Source: Burkholderia sp. PAMC 26561 (lineage in GTDB: Bacteria; Pseudomonadota; Gammaproteobacteria; Burkholderiales; Burkholderiaceae). From it: 64,000 nt of DNA. The DNA is taken from NCBI RefSeq assembly GCF_001557535.2, contig NZ_CP014307.1:248001-312000 (forward strand), given 5' to 3'. The notes beneath the pieces are model-generated. The model saw only the letters and a program-made list of their open reading frames with translations. It was not told where the DNA came from and made no database searches. This document shows, one piece after another, positions 53,640-63,070 of this stretch (positions within the stretch are counted from its first letter, which is position 1; every line of letters starts with the position of its first letter). The position numbers and the translations under genes are program-made.

Positions 53640-54994
53640 TGCGCCGACGAATTGCGCGGTGTTTCGGACCAGGCGGTCTGGAACGAAGCGGCATCGAGCC
53701 GGCTGGATTCGGCCACCGTATTGTCGATCCAGCGCTTTCTCATCGGCGCCAGGACGAACTTGGCGCACAAACCGGCTGCAATCGAGATGGTCGCCGTCGC
53801 GATGAACACCGCATCCCACGAACCGATCGCCGACAGCACCGACGCCAGCGGCACAAGCATGGAAGCCGTGCCCTTCGCCGTGTACAAGGTACCGGCGTTG
53901 GCAGCAGCGTACTTGCTGCCGAATGTATCCGCGCAGGTTGCAGGGAAGATCGAGAAGATTTCGCCCCAGCACAGGAACGTGATCGCCGCGAAGAACATGA
54001 AGAGATACGGGTTGTGGCCGAACTCCATCAGCCCGAGCAACGCAATCCCTTCGCCGATAAAGATGAAGAACATCGTGTTCTCACGGCCGATCTTGTCGGA
54101 GATCCAGCCGCACAAGGGACGCGTGAAACCGTTGCAAAGGTTATCGATGGAAAGCGCCATCGTAAGCAGCGGCAGCGTGACGCCGAGAATGCTGACCGGC
54201 ATCTTGGCGAAGCCGTATTCCTTCGCGATCGGACCGAGTTGCGCCGTGGCGATCACGCCGCCGGCAGCCACGAACACGAACATCAGGTACAGCACCCAGA
54301 ACAAAGGTGAGCGGACCATCTGCCCCGTCGTGTAATCGATCTTCGATGCCACCACGCGCTTCGCCGGAACCGCATGTGCGGGCGGACGCGGACGCACCAG
54401 CATCAACGCAAGCAGGAAGATGCAGACGCCCTGGAAGATGCCGAAGAACATGAATGCGTGTTCATAGCCCGAGGTCTGGATCATGTTCGAGATAGGGATC
54501 ACCGTGACCGCCGCACCTGCGCCGAAACCGGCTGCCGTCAGGCCCGCTGCAAGACCACGCTTGTCCGGAAACCACTTGAGCGCCGTGCCCACGCACGTGC
54601 CGTACACGCAACCGGCGCCGATCCCGGCGATGACCGCCGCGATATACAGGTGGTAGAGGCTAGTGGCGTTGGCATCGATGATCCAGCCAATCGCCGCGCA
54701 AATCGAGCCGCCGATGACAACCGGACGCGGGCCGAATTTATCGACGAGCCAACCTTCGAGCGGCACGAGCCACGTTTCCGTCACGATGAACACCGTGAAT
54801 GCCGTTTGAATCGCGGCCTGTCCCCAGTGGTGTTTTGCATCCATTGGGACAACGAACAAGGTCCACGCGTATTGCAGGTTGGCAACCAGCCCCATGCAAA
54901 TGATGCCGATGGCAAGCTGCGCCCATCGGTTGTTATGCACCCCGCGTTTCGGGTTGCTTCCGGCGGGTGCCGTGAGCGTATCTGCGTTTGCCAT
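53636..54994 (-). CDS. oxlT: OxlT-type oxalate/formate antiporter
   Basis: 452 residues and 12 membrane spans. QYAWTLFVVPMDAKHHWGQAAIQTAF, VYGTCVGTALKWFPDKRGLAAGL and FLCWGEIFSIFPATCADTFGSKYA are typical of the oxalate:formate exchangers, which import oxalate and export formate. It lies between the two formyl-CoA transferase genes. The cytoplasmic C-terminus is long (PMRKRWIDNTVAESSRLDA). Confidence 0.92.
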   Translation of the reverse strand: MANADTLTAPAGSNPKRGVHNNRWAQLAIGIICMGLVANLQYAWTLFVVPMDAKHHWGQAAIQTAFTVFIVTETWLVPLEGWLVDKFGPRPVVIGGSICAAIGWIIDANATSLYHLYIAAVIAGIGAGCVYGTCVGTALKWFPDKRGLAAGLTAAGFGAGAAVTVIPISNMIQTSGYEHAFMFFGIFQGVCIFLLALMLVRPRPPAHAVPAKRVVASKIDYTTGQMVRSPLFWVLYLMFVFVAAGGVIATAQLGPIAKEYGFAKMPVSILGVTLPLLTMALSIDNLCNGFTRPLCGWISDKIGRENTMFFIFIGEGIALLGLMEFGHNPYLFMFFAAITFLCWGEIFSIFPATCADTFGSKYAAANAGTLYTAKGTASMLVPLASVLSAIGSWDAVFIATATISIAAGLCAKFVLAPMRKRWIDNTVAESSRLDAASFQTAWSETPRNSSAQ

Positions 54995-55424
54995 GTCTGT
55001 CTCCGTTATGTATCGGCGCTCGTGCGGCGCGTAATCGACTGCGGCTCAACGGTGTCATCGGGTTGCATGCGTCTTTTGCGCAAGTTCCACCTGGCACCGG
55101 TGCGAGAGTTGGTTTTTGGTCGGTCAGGGTCCTGGTTCAGAGCCCCACGCAGCGAGCCGCAGCCGCGAGTGAAACACCGGCCGAAGGACTGAGGGAGCTG
55201 TCGGGAAAATCATGTAAAGGCACATCCAGTGTTCTTTTGTTGAGCGGACCGGAACGCTTGGCTGCACCGTGCCGGAGGTCTGTGTTTCTTCGCCCTTCTC
55301 CGCTCGCTTCATGGCGCCTTGTCCGTTATCACCTTACGGAACTGGCGCACGTTGAAAGCATGCTGCGGGAGAAAAACGATTAGGGAAAGTTAGAAAAATT
55401 TATTGTATAAATTCAGGATCGTTT
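54995..55424. other. Divergent intergenic region oxlT / LysR
   Basis: 430 bp with no credible gene. ATTGTATAAAT at 55402-55412 shares eight bases (ATTGTATA) with the reverse complement of the frc operators and may be a further regulator site. Nothing else stands out. Confidence 0.4.
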
Positions 55425-56366
55425 ATGGATGGAGACATGGTGATGATGCGCAACGCGACGTTCAGGCAACTCAAAATATTCGAAACCGTCGCCCGAAGAC
55501 TCAGCTTTTCCCGAGCCGCCGAGGAGCTCTACCTCACGCAGCCGGCGGTTTCCACGCAGGTGAAGCAACTCGAGGAGCACGCCGGCCTGCCGCTCTTCGA
55601 GCAGCTCGGGAAGAAGATCTACCTGACGAGCGCAGGGGTCGAAATGCTCCATCACAGCCGCGCAATCCTCGAACAATTCCGCGAAGCCGACGACGCCATG
55701 GCCCGTCTTAAGGGTATTTCCGGAGGCACGCTCAACGTGGCGGTCATCAGCGCGGGCGATTATTTTTTTCCGCGCCTGCTCGCCGAATTCACCAAGCGCA
55801 ATCCCGACGTCAAGCTCAACCTCGCGGTGCATAACCGTGAGGAACTGCTGCACCAGCTCACCGACAACCTCACCGACCTGGCCATCATGGTTCGGCCGCC
55901 GAAAGACATGGACACCGACAACGTGTCTTTCGCGCCGCATCCGTACGTGATCGTCGCGCCGCCGGATCATCCGCTGGTCGGCGTGAAGAACATCCCGCTC
56001 GAGTCGCTCTCCGAGGAGCCGTTCATCGTGAGAGAACGGGGTTCGGACACCTGGAATTCCATGGAAGAAGGGTTTGCTGGAAGGCTCAAGTCGCTCAACG
56101 TCGCCATGGAGATCACCAGCACGGAGACCATCAAGCAGGCCGTGATCGCGGGCATGGGCATCAGCTTCCTGTCCGCTCACACGATCGCCATGGAACTGCA
56201 GGTCGGGCGTCTTGCCGTGCTCGATATCAAGGGTTTTCCCGTCATGCTCAACTGGTATCTCGTGCATCGCCACAACAAGCGCCTTCCGGCCGTAGCGGCA
56301 GCGTTCAAGCAGTTCCTGATCGATGAAGGTGCGGCGCAAATCTCGGCGATAACGCATATCGGGTAA
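55425..56366 (+). CDS. LysR-family regulator (CbbR-like)
   Basis: 313 residues; ATG 55425, with further in-frame ATGs at 55437 and 55443 possible. The helix-turn-helix is FRQLKIFETVARRLSFSRAAEELYLTQPAVSTQVKQLEEH, and the effector domain has SGGTLNVAVISAGDYFFPRLLAEF. The sequence resembles the CbbR group, which regulates carbon fixation or related C1 pathways in autotrophs. It is divergent from oxlT, so it may link oxalate/formate supply to C1 metabolism. Confidence 0.9.
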   Translation: MDGDMVMMRNATFRQLKIFETVARRLSFSRAAEELYLTQPAVSTQVKQLEEHAGLPLFEQLGKKIYLTSAGVEMLHHSRAILEQFREADDAMARLKGISGGTLNVAVISAGDYFFPRLLAEFTKRNPDVKLNLAVHNREELLHQLTDNLTDLAIMVRPPKDMDTDNVSFAPHPYVIVAPPDHPLVGVKNIPLESLSEEPFIVRERGSDTWNSMEEGFAGRLKSLNVAMEITSTETIKQAVIAGMGISFLSAHTIAMELQVGRLAVLDIKGFPVMLNWYLVHRHNKRLPAVAAAFKQFLIDEGAAQISAITHIG

Positions 56367-56387
56367 ACCATTTATTAGGTATTCTGA

Positions 56388-56414
56388 ATAGTCACGGTAA
56401 AAAACTGTGACTAT
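56388..56414. promoter_or_regulatory. Inverted repeat before small gene
   Basis: ATAGTCAC and GTGACTAT form perfect 8-bp arms 11 bases apart. The spacer is A-rich and there is no T-run, so it is more like an operator than a terminator. It lies 61 bp upstream of the next gene. Confidence 0.5.
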
Positions 56415-56475
56415 CGTCTATGGATCATTTTTTCTATCCTGCAGTTAAGCAACACGGCCAACCAGGAGACAAACC

Positions 56476-56826
56476 ATGATCCGTTCACACGCCACCACCG
56501 CCGCCGACGAGCGCGAACTGCAAACGCAACTCTGCGCATACAACAGCGCCTTCGAAGAACTCGACCTGATGTTTCGCTGGGACGCCGATACGCTCAAGGC
56601 GCTCTCCGGCGCACCCAACGACCAGGCGCGCATTGCGCGCTACATCGAAGTCCACTGCCCGCATCTGCTCAAGGCCTACAGTGCGGAATTTCTCTGCCAG
56701 GCCATCGTCGACAAGAAAAACGCCTACTACGACGCCTGCAGTGCCACGACCATCGCTCGCGCCGACGACACCCGCGGCGCCAAGATGTGGCGTCCCGAGT
56801 ACGACACCGCGCGTGCAGCGGCTTGA
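56476..56826 (+). CDS. Hypothetical protein, 116 aa
   Basis: CAGGAGAC sits 9 bases before the ATG (MIRSHATTAADERELQTQL), so it is a likely gene. The protein is soluble, with two Cys-containing segments (CPHLLKAYSAEFLCQAIVDKK and YYDACSATTIAR), and no signal. I do not recognise a family. It lies in the oxalate region between a LysR gene and a PAS-domain gene. Confidence 0.65.
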   Translation: MIRSHATTAADERELQTQLCAYNSAFEELDLMFRWDADTLKALSGAPNDQARIARYIEVHCPHLLKAYSAEFLCQAIVDKKNAYYDACSATTIARADDTRGAKMWRPEYDTARAAA

Positions 56827-56879
56827 TCTACCGGAAACGGCCAGCTAGATGACAGCAGGCCGTCTTCCTCGTGCGCCCT

Positions 56880-57338
56880 TCAACCGCCCGGTTTGCCTTC
56901 GAGTTCGGTCAGACGTTTCTTCAGGTTGCGTTCTTCGGTGAAGCGGGTGGTTTCGTCGCGGATGACGGCGACGATGCCCGTCACCACGGCGTCCGGTCCC
57001 GCCGAATGGAGCAACGCGACCGTGAACGCAATCGATAAAGTCCGCCCGTCCTTGTGCACGGCAGGAACACGCAACACGTCGTGGCCATAGCGCGTTTCGC
57101 CGGTTGCCATGGTCTTTTCGTAGCCCGTCCAGTGACGCCCTCGCAATCGCTCGGGAATGATGATGTCGAGCGAATGGCCGAGCGCTTCATCGGGCGTGAA
57201 CCCGAACATGCGCTCTGCTGCGGGATTCCATAACGTGATGGCCCCGCTTGCATCGGAGATCACGATGGCGTCGCCGATCACGTCGACCAGTTGTTCGAAA
57301 TCGATTGGGGATGTTTTTGTATTCACAGCGCTGCTCAT
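56880..57338 (-). CDS. Single PAS-domain protein
   Basis: 152 residues. A complete PAS fold: LVDVIGDAIVISDASGAITLWNPAAERMFGFTPDEALG and a PAC end (GIVAVIRDETTRFTEERNLKKRL). No kinase, cyclase or DNA-binding domain is attached. Its partner is unknown; it may modulate a sensor in trans. It is the gene just downstream of frc copy 2 on the same strand (71 bp). Confidence 0.85.
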   Translation of the reverse strand: MSSAVNTKTSPIDFEQLVDVIGDAIVISDASGAITLWNPAAERMFGFTPDEALGHSLDIIIPERLRGRHWTGYEKTMATGETRYGHDVLRVPAVHKDGRTLSIAFTVALLHSAGPDAVVTGIVAVIRDETTRFTEERNLKKRLTELEGKPGG

Positions 57339-57409
57339 GGTCGAAGCACCCTCGTTAAAACATGCAGCGCTGTGAGTTCGTGAAAACCCACAGCGCCGCA
57401 GTTACGCGT

Positions 57410-58660
57410 TCAAACCGCTTGAGCGTCGTGCAGCTTGCTGATCTGGTCGCTGCTGTAACCGAGGCTTGCAAGCACTTCGTCCGTGTGTTCGCCGAGCAAA
57501 GGTGACGCCGTGATGTCCGGCTTCATGTCGGAGAACTTGATCGGGCTGCCCACGGTCAGGTACGAGCCGCGTTCCTTGTGCTGGACTTCCGTGATCGTGC
57601 CGCTCTCGCGCAGCGACGGATCGTTGGCCAGTTCCTTCATCGTCAGGACTGGTGCGCATGGAATGTCGAACTTGCGCAGGATATCGACGGCTTCGAACTT
57701 GGTTTTGTCGGCGAGCCAGGTTTCGATGGTCGCGAAGATGTCGAAGATATGCGGCTGGCGTGCCGAGGCGGTGTTGTACTTCGGATCCTCGATCCATTCC
57801 GGCTTGCCGATCGCCTTGCAGATCGGCGCCCACGCGTGGCCCTGGATCGTGAAGTAGATGTACGAGTTCGGGTCCGTTTCCCAGCCCTTGCACTTGAGCA
57901 CCCAGCCCGGCTGACCGCCGCCGCCGGCATTGCCGCCGCGTGGGACGACATCGCTGAATTCACCGTGCGGGTATTGCGGATACTCTTCCAGATAGCCCAG
58001 GCGGTCGAGGCGCTGCTGATCGCGCAGTTTCACGCGGCACAGATTCAGCACGCTGTCCTGCATCGATACCGCCACCTTCTGGCCCTTGCCGGTTTTGTCG
58101 CGGCCAATCAATGCCGTCAAAATGCCAATGGCCAGGTGCATGCCCGTGTTGCTGTCGCCGAGCGCGGCTGCGCTGATGGTCGGAGGACCGTCCCAGAAAC
58201 CGGTCGTCGATGCCGATCCGCCCGCGCACTGCGCCACGTTTTCGTAGACCTTGAGGTCGTCGTAATGATGGCCGTCACTGAAGCCCTTGACGGACGCCAA
58301 AATCATCTTCGGGTTCAGTTCCTTGATGTGCTCCCACGGGAACCCCATCCGGTCGAGTGCGCCCGGCCCGAAATTCTCGACCATCACGTCCGATTCCTTG
58401 ATGAGCTTTTCGAGCACTTCCTTGCCTTCGGGCTTCTTGGTGTCGAGCGTGAGCGACTTCTTGTTGCTGTTCAACATGGTGAAGTACAGCGCATCCACGT
58501 TCGGGATATCGCGCAATTGCGTGCGCGTCACGTCGCCGGAACCGGGACGTTCGACCTTGATCACGTCCGCACCGAACCACGCGAGCAACTGCGTGCAAGC
58601 CGGTCCGGCCTGAACGTGCGTGAAGTCGATGATCTTGATGCCTTCGAGGGGCCTGGTCAT
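57410..58660 (-). CDS. frc: Formyl-CoA transferase (class III CoA-transferase)
   Basis: 416 residues. The N-terminal signature is [31 protein letters not shown] and the catalytic Asp is D169 in [13 protein letters not shown], as in the characterised enzyme. Also [14 protein letters not shown] and [19 protein letters not shown]. It transfers CoA from formyl-CoA to oxalate, giving formate and oxalyl-CoA. This copy looks the more canonical of the two. An 18-bp operator shared with copy 1 lies upstream, and a PAS gene follows. Oxalyl-CoA decarboxylase is expected elsewhere in the genome. Confidence 0.95.
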   Translation of the reverse strand: MTRPLEGIKIIDFTHVQAGPACTQLLAWFGADVIKVERPGSGDVTRTQLRDIPNVDALYFTMLNSNKKSLTLDTKKPEGKEVLEKLIKESDVMVENFGPGALDRMGFPWEHIKELNPKMILASVKGFSDGHHYDDLKVYENVAQCAGGSASTTGFWDGPPTISAAALGDSNTGMHLAIGILTALIGRDKTGKGQKVAVSMQDSVLNLCRVKLRDQQRLDRLGYLEEYPQYPHGEFSDVVPRGGNAGGGGQPGWVLKCKGWETDPNSYIYFTIQGHAWAPICKAIGKPEWIEDPKYNTASARQPHIFDIFATIETWLADKTKFEAVDILRKFDIPCAPVLTMKELANDPSLRESGTITEVQHKERGSYLTVGSPIKFSDMKPDITASPLLGEHTDEVLASLGYSSDQISKLHDAQAV

Positions 58661-59006
58661 GGCTTTTGTCTCCTGACTGACTGGATTAGTTGGTGTGTTG
58701 GATAAAGCGCAAGGGGAAGAGAGAGGCGCGTCAAGCGTGCTGGGATGTGTTGTCTCCTCTTCGAGGCGTCTATTGGCGCGGTGCCTACGGGCAACCGTGG
58801 TTTCTTGTGATATACAATATTCCGAACACAGTATTAGTCAAGGATATTTATTCTTTGAACAGGACGTGACGCAATGCAGCAGGCGCGATTACGCCGATGG
58901 CGCGAGCGCCACAGCGATTGCCTGTTGCAGTGCAAAAGAGAGGAAAAAGGGAGGCTTGTGGGATCGTCGTCCGCAGGGAGCGAACGACGGCACGGCGGGG
59001 AGAACC
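58661..59006. other. Intergenic upstream of frc copy 2
   Basis: Contains the operator at 58806-58823 and no credible gene. It also separates frc from the AraC/SDR genes. Confidence 0.5.
58806..58823. promoter_or_regulatory. Putative GntR operator upstream of frc copy 2
   Basis: TGTGATATACAATATTCC, identical to the site upstream of frc copy 1. It lies about 145 bp before the start codon. The two flanking sequences differ, so the conservation is limited to the site. Confidence 0.6.
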
Positions 59007-60029
59007 CTAAGCAGTGGCCGGTCGGCTATCCGATCCGACCCGCCACCTTTGCGGCGTCACCCCTTCCCATTGGTTGAACGCACGCGAAAACGAGTTGACC
59101 TCCTCGAAACCGAGGAACCAAGCGATTTCTCCCGCGCCGAGGTCCGTGCTCCCAAGCAGCCTGCGCGCAATCCGGTTGCGCACCCGATCCAGCAATTGCT
59201 GGTAAGTCGTGCCATCGACGGCGAGTCTTCTTTGCAGCGTCCTCGAACTGATGCCCATTTCATGCGCGAGTGCATCGACGCTTGGCCGTTGCCCGCGCAT
59301 GCTCCGCGCAATTACCGCCTCGACCTGATCTGAGAAGGTCTGCGTACGGCTGAGTTCGGCGATACCGGCATCGAGCTGAGGTAAAACGGCCGCCAGCAAA
59401 TCCGCGTTATGCGTGACGAAGGGCAGCGCGAGCGCGGCGGTATCGAAGACGATCACGTCTTGTGGCGCGTCGAAGACGATCTCGCAACCGTAATGGCGCG
59501 CGAACATCGTCCGGTTCGACGCCCGGCGCGTCAGTTCCACGCGGCGCGGCTTGATCTCGATGCCCGAACCGCGCCGGGCCATCGCCAGCGCAGATGCAAA
59601 CATTGCGTCGGCAAGAAGATCGGGGAGGTTGCCATCGGCGAGAAGCCAGCGGAATGCAACCGACGCTTCGGCGCCGTTGATATCGACGATGACCTCTTCC
59701 GGACAGCTTAGCCGCTTGTAGCGGCCGAGCTTGGCGAGGGCATCGCGGAAATTCGCGGAATGCAGCGCGGCGAGCGACATGATGTCGAGCTGCCCGTGCG
59801 AAGTTTGCTCGCCGATGCGCAAGCCGATCGCCGGATCGCGGCTCACCTGCGCAATGGCTTCCCACAACGCGAAGTACTTCTGCGTCGTGACGCGCAGCCG
59901 CGGCGGCTCGGCGTTGGCTGGCGGCGGCCACGCAATGCCGGCCGCACGGAAAGTGCGCGCGACGTCCACGCCCAGCGTGTTGAGCCGGGCGATCAGCGCG
60001 GGACTGATGGGAACGCCGTCTGTTTTCAT
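59007..60029 (-). CDS. AraC-family regulator (OruR/ArgR-like)
   Basis: 340 residues. The N-terminal half is the arabinose-binding-type domain of this subgroup (EAIAQVSRDPAIGLRIGEQTSHGQ), and the C-terminal half an AraC DNA-binding domain (VDALAHEMGISSRTLQRRLAVDG, then GAGEIAWFLGFEEVNSFSRAFNQWEG). It starts 10 bp after the SDR stop, so the two are co-transcribed. The ligand is unknown. Confidence 0.88.
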   Translation of the reverse strand: MKTDGVPISPALIARLNTLGVDVARTFRAAGIAWPPPANAEPPRLRVTTQKYFALWEAIAQVSRDPAIGLRIGEQTSHGQLDIMSLAALHSANFRDALAKLGRYKRLSCPEEVIVDINGAEASVAFRWLLADGNLPDLLADAMFASALAMARRGSGIEIKPRRVELTRRASNRTMFARHYGCEIVFDAPQDVIVFDTAALALPFVTHNADLLAAVLPQLDAGIAELSRTQTFSDQVEAVIARSMRGQRPSVDALAHEMGISSRTLQRRLAVDGTTYQQLLDRVRNRIARRLLGSTDLGAGEIAWFLGFEEVNSFSRAFNQWEGVTPQRWRVGSDSRPATA

Positions 60030-60039
60030 GGGCCTCGAT

Positions 60040-60924
60040 TTAGTCGGTCGCTTTCTGCTTCACGATATCGAGTTTATCGATAAGACCGCGCCAGCCGGTT
60101 GCATCGTCGGCATCGGTGGACATGCTCAAGTCGCGCCATTGCGCGTCCATCGCGCCGCGCGCCTCGTGCAATTGTCCCGCGATATGCACGGCGTCGCTGC
60201 CCAAAAGCAGACGCAGCGGCGGTTCGTCCACTTCCGCGATGCTCAGGATCGCCTGCGCGGCTTTCGCCGGATCGCCGACGGGCTTGTGCGAATTCCGGTA
60301 CTCCAGCAAAGGCGCGATGCTCTGCGCATAGTCGGGACCGGGAGCGTGGATGGTCATCGAGGAACCCGCCCAGTCCGTGCGGAAACCGCCCGGCTCGACA
60401 ATCGTCACCTTGATCCCGAGCGGCGCGACTTCCTTCGCGAGCACTTCGGAAAAGCCCTCGACCGCCCATTTAGCCGATTGATAAGCGGCCAGGCCTGGCG
60501 AACCGACACGTCCGCCTATCGATGAAACCTGGATGATGTGCCCGCTGCGCTGTGCGCGAAGGACCGGCAGCGCCGCTCGCGTGACGTTCGCGACGCCGTA
60601 GAAATTGGTTTCCATTTGCGCGCGGAAATCGGCGTCGTCACCTTCTTCGATCGATGCAATGTTGCCGTAGCCCGCGTTGTTCACGACCACATCGAGACGG
60701 CCGAACGCGCTGACGGCTTCCTGCACGGCGGCGCGTGCCGACGCGGGATCGGTGACATCGAGTGCGACGGCGCGCACGCGCTCGCCGTATTGCTCGACGA
60801 GCGCGTGAAGGTCCTCAGGACGACGCGCGGTCGCGACCAGAAGATGCCCCGCCGCGAGAACTGCTTTTGCCAACTCGTGGCCGATGCCACGCGAACTGCC
60901 GGTGATAAGCCAGACTGACGACAT
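60040..60924 (-). CDS. Short-chain dehydrogenase/reductase
   Basis: 294 residues from ATG 60924 (MSSVWLITGSSRGIGHELAK); a longer frame to 60966 adds an unlikely N-terminus. NAD(P) motif TGSSRGIG, structural NNAG (VVNNAGYG) and the catalytic Tyr-Lys in AAYQSAKWAVEGFSEVLAKEV. The substrate is unknown. It precedes the AraC gene in one transcript. Confidence 0.9.
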   Translation of the reverse strand: MSSVWLITGSSRGIGHELAKAVLAAGHLLVATARRPEDLHALVEQYGERVRAVALDVTDPASARAAVQEAVSAFGRLDVVVNNAGYGNIASIEEGDDADFRAQMETNFYGVANVTRAALPVLRAQRSGHIIQVSSIGGRVGSPGLAAYQSAKWAVEGFSEVLAKEVAPLGIKVTIVEPGGFRTDWAGSSMTIHAPGPDYAQSIAPLLEYRNSHKPVGDPAKAAQAILSIAEVDEPPLRLLLGSDAVHIAGQLHEARGAMDAQWRDLSMSTDADDATGWRGLIDKLDIVKQKATD

Positions 60925-61046
60925 GAGGCGCTTCCTTTTAACGATGAACGAGGTAAATGCGTTCACCGATTCTAGGAGCGAGCCCTCGGCGGCACTAATC
61001 CGATCGCGCCAACGTGCAATCGGATTGCGCCAGGCCGTTGGAACAG

Positions 61047-62051
61047 TCAGCCGTGGCCCTTCTCGCTGTCCAGATGCGCCATTTGCGCTGCGGCATACCG
61101 GTCGCCCGCTGCTGCACCCTTCGGAACGGCCTGTTCGATTGCGGCGAGGTCATCGGCCGAAAGCGTGACGTCGAGCGCGCCCAGTGCTTCGGTCAGGCGC
61201 TCGCGCCGACGCGCTCCGATCAGCGGCACGATGTCCTTGCCCTGCGCCGCGACCCATGCAATCGCGATCTGCGCCACGGACACGCCCTTCGCTTGTGCGA
61301 TTCGCCGCAGGGCATCGACGAGCTTCAGATTGCGCTCGGCGTTTTCACCCTGGAAGCGCGGACTATGCGCGCGGAAATCGCTGCCCGCCAGATTCTGCGC
61401 GGGCATCCAGTGCCCGCTGATCAGCCCGCGTGACAACACGCCATACGCCGTCACGCCGACGCCAAGCGTGCGGCAAGTATCGAGAATATTGTCTTCGATA
61501 CCGCGCGAAAGCAGCGAATACTCGATCTGCAAATCGGCGATCGGATGCACGGTTGCGGCGCGGCGGATGGTGTCCGAGCCGACTTCCGACAGCCCGATGT
61601 GCCGCACATACCCCGCCTTCACCAGATCCGCAATCCCGCCGATGCTTTCCTCGATAGGCACGTTCGGGTCGAGCCGCGCAGGACGATAGATATCGATGTA
61701 ATCAAGCCCCAGTCGCTGCAGCGAATACGCAAGGAAATTCTTGATGGCTGCAGGCCGTGCGTCGTAACCTGCCCAGCCTCCCGCCGGGTCGCGCAACGCG
61801 CCGAACTTGACGCTGACGACGGCGGCCTCGCGTTTCGTACCCTTTAACGCTTCGCCGATCAGCGCTTCGTTATGGCCGCTGCCATAGAAATCGCCGGTAT
61901 CGATGAGGTTGATGCCCGCGTCGAGCGCCGCGTGGATCGTGGCGATGCTTTCGCCGCGCTCCGACGGCCCGTACATGCCGGACATGCCCATGCAGCCGAG
62001 TCCGAGGGCGGACACTTGCGGTCCTGTTTTTCCGAGTTGACGCTGTTCCAT
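61047..62051 (-). CDS. Aldo/keto reductase
   Basis: 334 residues; [28 protein letters not shown] begins the family barrel. The Asp/Tyr pair is in [11 protein letters not shown] and the Lys in [11 protein letters not shown]. The usual catalytic His is missing: the family position reads [10 protein letters not shown] rather than a QHR-type sequence. NADPH binding at the C-terminus is kept ([23 protein letters not shown]). It diverges from a LysR gene, its likely regulator. Confidence 0.9.
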   Translation of the reverse strand: MEQRQLGKTGPQVSALGLGCMGMSGMYGPSERGESIATIHAALDAGINLIDTGDFYGSGHNEALIGEALKGTKREAAVVSVKFGALRDPAGGWAGYDARPAAIKNFLAYSLQRLGLDYIDIYRPARLDPNVPIEESIGGIADLVKAGYVRHIGLSEVGSDTIRRAATVHPIADLQIEYSLLSRGIEDNILDTCRTLGVGVTAYGVLSRGLISGHWMPAQNLAGSDFRAHSPRFQGENAERNLKLVDALRRIAQAKGVSVAQIAIAWVAAQGKDIVPLIGARRRERLTEALGALDVTLSADDLAAIEQAVPKGAAAGDRYAAAQMAHLDSEKGHG

Positions 62052-62160
62052 GCTCTTTCTCCTGTTCGTGCCGGTGCGGATGCGATGACAGGAGTATGCG
62101 AGCCGCCCAAGCGTGCGACAATCCGGCCGTTACAGCACGGGCTGTACGGAAACACGCACA

Positions 62161-63051
62161 ATGGACGATCCCGATCTCTCCGATCTCACCGCCTTCATGG
62201 CCGTCACTCAAGTACGCAGCTTCCGCGCGGCGGCGCGTGTGCGCGGCGTGTCCGCATCGGCATTGAGCGAGGCGATCCGGCGTCTTGAAGCGCGTCTCGG
62301 GGTCCGTTTGCTGAACCGGACCACGCGCAGCGTCACCGTGACGGAAGCGGGCCAGCGGTTGCTGGAACGCCTCGGGCCGGCGCTCGGCGAGATTGCCGGC
62401 GCGCTGGACGCGGTCAACAGTTTTCGGGACAGCCCGACCGGGACATTGCGCCTGAATGTCCCGACCATCGTTGCGATGCATGTCTTGCCGCCGATCGTCA
62501 CGCGCTTTCTGGCCGCGCATCCAGGTATCAGGCTGGAGGTGGTATCGAACGATACGTTTATCGATGTGCTCGCAGCCGGTTTTGATGCCGGCATTCGCTA
62601 CGACGAACGTCTGGAGCGCGACATGATCGCGGTGCCAATCGGCCCGCGCACGCAGCATTTCGTGGCGGCGGGTTCGCCCGCGTATTTCGAGAGACATGGC
62701 CTGCCCGGGCATCCGCGTGACTTGCTGGACCATGCGTGCATTGGCCACAGGTTTGCGAGCGGCGTGCTGGCAGCGTGGAATTTTGTGCGCGGCGACGAAC
62801 AGGTTCGATTCACGCCGCAAGGACCGCTGGTGGCAACGACGTTGGCACTTGAAGTGGCCGCGGCGACCGCCGGCCTGGGCATGATCTATACCTTCGATGA
62901 ATTCCTGCGTCCGCAAATCGACAGCGGCGCGCTCGTGCCGGTGCTCCACGAGTGGTGGGAGCACTTTTCAGGGCCGTTCCTGTACTACCCGAGCCGCACG
63001 CACATGCCCGCGCCGTTGCGTGCGTTCATCGATTTCGTGAAGGAAGAGTGA
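62161..63051 (+). CDS. LysR-family regulator
   Basis: 296 residues from ATG 62161 (MDDPDLSDLTAFMAVTQVRS). Winged helix: FRAAARVRGVSASALSEAIRRLEARLGVRLLNRTTRS; effector domain with GTLRLNVPTIVAMHVLPPIVTRF. It diverges from the aldo/keto reductase gene, 109 bp apart, and is its likely regulator. Confidence 0.9.
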   Translation: MDDPDLSDLTAFMAVTQVRSFRAAARVRGVSASALSEAIRRLEARLGVRLLNRTTRSVTVTEAGQRLLERLGPALGEIAGALDAVNSFRDSPTGTLRLNVPTIVAMHVLPPIVTRFLAAHPGIRLEVVSNDTFIDVLAAGFDAGIRYDERLERDMIAVPIGPRTQHFVAAGSPAYFERHGLPGHPRDLLDHACIGHRFASGVLAAWNFVRGDEQVRFTPQGPLVATTLALEVAAATAGLGMIYTFDEFLRPQIDSGALVPVLHEWWEHFSGPFLYYPSRTHMPAPLRAFIDFVKEE

Positions 63052-63070
63052 CCGGCTTCCCGTCCGTTGG

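Noticed and set aside
55413..56357. 314-codon minus-strand frame
   Set aside because: Antisense of the CbbR-like LysR gene.
61870..62964. 364-codon minus-strand frame
   Set aside because: Antisense of the LysR gene and overlapping the aldo/keto reductase; not protein-like.
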